64,000 nucleotides of DNA from Bilabrum cf. latius (Eukaryota > Bigyra: Bicosoecida > Bigyra > Bicosoecida): positions 310,001 to 374,000 of the forward strand of contig OZ237741.1 in NCBI GenBank assembly GCA_965178125.1. The letters run 5' to 3'. This document shows, in pieces, positions 61,099 to 64,000 of this stretch; positions within the stretch are counted from its first letter, which is position 1; each line of letters starts with the position of its first letter. The translations under genes were made by a program, and so were the position numbers. The notes under the pieces were generated by a model. That model had not been told where the DNA came from. It was given only the letters and a program-made list of their open reading frames with translations, and made no database searches.

Positions 61099-63558
61099 AT
61101 GCAGGTTCCGACTTCGTTCGAACTGTCCCGCAAAGGCGGCGCCGCTCGTCCCCGCAGGCGACGCGTGAGCGATTTCACTGCCCTTGATTCAGCAAAGAAG
61201 CTTAGCAGTGCAGTGGCGGTCGAGGAGCTGCCCGCCACAACCGGGAATGCCCCTTCAGGTGTGGCTGTCGGCCGAATTCGCCGCCGTTCGGTCACCAGCG
61301 GCAGTGGGGGTCCAACCGTTCCACAGCTGCTTGCGTCAGCTGCAAAGCGCCCCGCAACAGCAGGAACCACTACCAGCAAGGGCGCCGTGGTGGGCTCCGT
61401 GGACGGCCGCTGGTCAGATCGGGGTAGTGCTCCAGAATCTGAGCTGGACAGGATGCTTGTCGGGCTGCAGGCCAAGCCGGTGGACGACGACTCTGTCGCC
61501 TCCACAGAAGATGAACGCGGATCAGAGAGCAGCAGTGGCAGCGGTTCCAGACAGCGCGAGTCGAGGACTCGACAGGCGATGGCACATCTGGGCCGGGCCA
61601 TGTTCTCGGCTTCGATGAACACCACCTCTTCCGTGTTTTCTGGACCATCGCGATCGAAATCCACCGGCAGGGACAGGCCTCCCAGAGCCCCGCATGCTTC
61701 GCTGAGTGGCTTTAGTCTCCCTTTCACAGAGGAAGAGAGCCGCAGGTCGGTGGAAGACGGGGCTAGGGCCAAGCATTAGATTCACCACGTCGAATCGTGG
61801 ATGTCTGTTGAAGACGATGCTCAATTCGCTGGACGCACGCTGACTAGGCGATCCTCTTCCTTCCTGCCCCTTGCAGCGGACGCGCCTGCTGAGGCAGTCG
61901 CCCTGCGAGGACAGTCGTTGCTTCGATCCCAGCTCGATGACTCAGTTCCAGACGCCAAGTTCGAGTGGAAGCTGGGCCCCGCTCTCGGCAGCGGCTCCTT
62001 CGGCGCTGTGCACCGAGCCCTCGTGGTGGGAAGCGGCAAACAAGTGGCAGTGAAGCGCATCATGCTGCCCGAACAGTTCAGGAAGCAGTGGCGGGCGGCT
62101 ACGGCAGCAGGCTCGGAAAAGCCTGAACTGGGCGCTGCTGCTGAAGTGAAAGCGGCCGAGTAGCTACGATCTATGCTGGAGTAGCAGATGGACAGTGCGC
62201 GTGGTTCGGCAGGAACGGGCTGGAGTCCAACCTCATCTAGGAGCACCCCATCCACAGGGCCGACCGCGAGGCAACCCTCGGCCACTACTTCGGACAGCAA
62301 GTCTCTTTGGATTGGTGGCAGGAGTTCAACATATGGAAAGAGCCTGAAAACAAAACATGCTGGCGCTACCGGCGATGACAATGACCACAGAGGCAGGTCT
62401 GATTCGCGGGAGACGACCCCGAGCACGCTGCACGCACTCAAGCGCGTGCTGAAGACCAGCGGGTCGGCCGCTGCCACGGAAGTCCGCGAGATTTTGCGAG
62501 AGGTTGATATGTTGCGCAGGCTGAGACACCCCCACATCGTGCAGTATCTTGGTGCTCGCGTGTCGAGCGATGGTGGGCACCTGGATTTGGTGATGGAGCT
62601 CGTGGACGGTGGGACCGTGTCATCCATGCTCAAGGACTACGGCCCCATGGATGAGCAGCTCGCATCTGCTACCACCAGGCAGCTCTTGCTGGGCCTGCAG
62701 TACTTACATGACAGGTGCATCATGCATTCTGACCTTAAGCCAGCCAACGCGCTGCTGACTTCGGGAGCTGTGGTGAAGCTCGCGGACTTTGGCTGTGCCA
62801 GGCGGATTGACGGCCTGGTCAACGGCACTCTATCATCCACTTCTTCCAGCGAGTTGTCTGAAAGCAGGGCTGGGACCGGTGCGAAGAGTTCTGGGTCAGA
62901 GTCGGGGAAGGCCTAGACGAAGCCAAGCTCGCGGTCTATTCGGGGCACGTTGCCGTACATGGCGCCAGAGGCAATCCGGGGCGAACTCACTGGACTTCCT
63001 TCCGATATCTGGGGCGTGGGTTGCACGGTCCTCGAGATGCTGACCGGCACTATGCCATGGATTGACCAGTTCGACAACCGCATCGCGCTGATGTTCCATG
63101 TCGGGCACACCAGCAACCATCCTCCTATTTCAGACGCGATCTAGGGCCAGGCGCGTGACTTCCTTGAAGTGTGTATGCGCGCCGATTCCAAAGAGCGGCC
63201 GACCGTCAGCACGCTCCTTGAGCACCCTTGGATCCGCAAGTATGCCAGCAGCTCACGGCAGGGGCTGCGCTCGGTCCTGTCCTTCAAATCTACCGGTTCA
63301 TCGGTACATGGCTCGGAGGCCGTCGGGTCGAAGGTTACGCGAGGCTCGCCCGGATCGTCTGGACAAGCGGCAGCGCATCTTGACGAAAGTCACGTTGATG
63401 TCGGGGCGGTGCCAGCCCTCAGCCCGGGAGCTACTTCAACCGAGGCCGGAAGTTGGAGCCCTAGGTCGCTGCTGGCTGTGGCGAGCATGGTCCGGAAGTT
63501 GCGTCGAACAAGACGCCGGAGAGGTGCTTCGCCCGTGTCACAGGAGTCACGTGGATAA
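61099..63558 (+). CDS. MAPKKK (STE11)-like serine/threonine protein kinase
   Basis: From ATG 61099 to TAA 63556-63558 the frame encodes 819 residues and crosses five TAGs (61777, 62161, 62179, 62914, 63142). The N-terminal 290 residues are Ser-rich. Kinase motifs follow: G-loop LGSGSFGAVHRA, VAVKRI (Lys about 319), an insert of about 110 residues before helix C (EVREILREVDMLRRLRHPHI), MELVDGGTVSSML, HSDLKPANALL (catalytic Asp about 545), LADFGCARR (about 563), an enlarged activation loop with a UAG, GTLPYMAPEAIRG, SDIWGVGCTVLEMLTG and CMRADSKERPTVSTLLEHPW. The HRD Arg is replaced by Ser, so activation-loop control may differ. The start could be farther upstream: GTGAGC at 60961 and GCGCAG ending at 61059 would make an in-frame intron. 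Confidence 0.85.
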
Positions 63559-63706
63559 ATAGTCAGAGCGAAAAGTTGTTTTTAGATCTAACCACAATTA
63601 GGAACAGATCTGATTAGAAAATAACCTCGCAGTGCACTTAGTTTCAGGCCTATGCTAGCTGATCACATATGGTCACTTCCCACGCAAACCCAAACATTTC
63701 CAAAAC
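63559..63706. other. Convergent spacer
   Basis: 148 bp of AT-rich sequence between two TAA stop codons, one on each strand, presumably holding both 3' UTR/poly(A) regions. No gene seen. Confidence 0.5.
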
Positions 63707-64000
63707 TTATTGCTAGTCTTGATCCTCCTCCTCGCGCTGCCTTCTATTGAGAACACCAAGCGGCCCTGAGGGCTCGAACTCGTACCTGGACGGGTCCAAG
63801 AGGATGCTTGACTGACGTCTTTGCATCCCGCTCTGCTGTGGGGCCGGCGGGTCCGAGGCGGAGCGCCCTGGCCGCACAGCCGCACTCCCCGCTCCTCCGC
63901 TGTGTCCGCGCTACTCACCCTCTAAATCTCTCACGATAATGATCCCGTTGTTGGCAAGGAAGTGCCTCACGTCGTCCACCTCCCCGTCCCTCTCACCACC
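63707..64000 (-). CDS. 3' end of an unidentified gene (partial at window edge)
   Basis: The minus-strand frame is open from the window edge to TAA 63707-63709, with two TAGs (one two codons before the stop). It reads VRHFLANNGIIIVRDLEGE, then Gly/Ala/Pro-rich sequence, RRQSSILLDPSRYEFEPSG and a Glu/Asp-rich end (NRRQREEEDQD). About 97 residues are visible. The folded-looking part lies at the window edge, and no family is recognisable. Confidence 0.6.

Overview
The window is nuclear DNA of a microbial eukaryote (a protist; lineage not determined). The reasons are spliceosomal GT-AG introns, a spliceosome protein (PRP6), a FANCI-like protein, a two-pore cation channel, an NPC1/Patched-like permease, a La-RRM protein and a MAPKKK-like kinase. 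The sequence is GC-rich, gene-dense and intron-poor. I recognised no transposon, tRNA or rRNA.

The decisive observation is that UAG is not a stop codon here. Almost every long gene looks shattered under the standard code, but the pieces lie in one frame and are separated only by UAG. Reading UAG as sense restores full-length proteins with conserved residues on both sides of the UAG. Genes end only in UGA (most) or UAA (three genes). Aligned positions in the NPC1-like protein and the channel, and UAGs inside membrane helices, favour leucine.

Layout. 1-213: 3' end of a + gene. 402-1904 (+): membrane-anchored acidic protein. 1958-3056 (-): FrnE/DsbA-like oxidoreductase. 3217-4474 (+): ankyrin/EF-hand protein. 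4775-6517 and 6771-7391 (-): two secreted-then-anchored tandem-repeat proteins. 7816-12888 (-): two-pore channel. 13226-15660 (+): folylpolyglutamate synthase. 15907-19497 (+): NPC1/Patched-like permease. 20202-25123 (-): unknown 1,604-residue multipass protein. 25692-44924 (-): uninterrupted 6,410-residue giant protein with two PUB-like domains, EF-hands, SH3/Tudor-like segments and repeated LLGG motifs. 45226-48089 (+): La-RRM protein. 48256-51424 (-): PRP6. 51513-57353 (-): FANCI-like protein. 58063-60930 (+): Ser-rich protein with a perfect internal duplication. 61099-63558 (+): MAPKKK-like kinase. 63707-64000 (-): 3' end of another gene.

The genes are not an operon or a pathway. Many neighbours are divergent or convergent with very short spacers. 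The eight introns I could place by homology are 85-241 nt long, sit near gene 5' ends, and all end in the extended acceptor CGCAG, which may be a lineage-specific splice signal.
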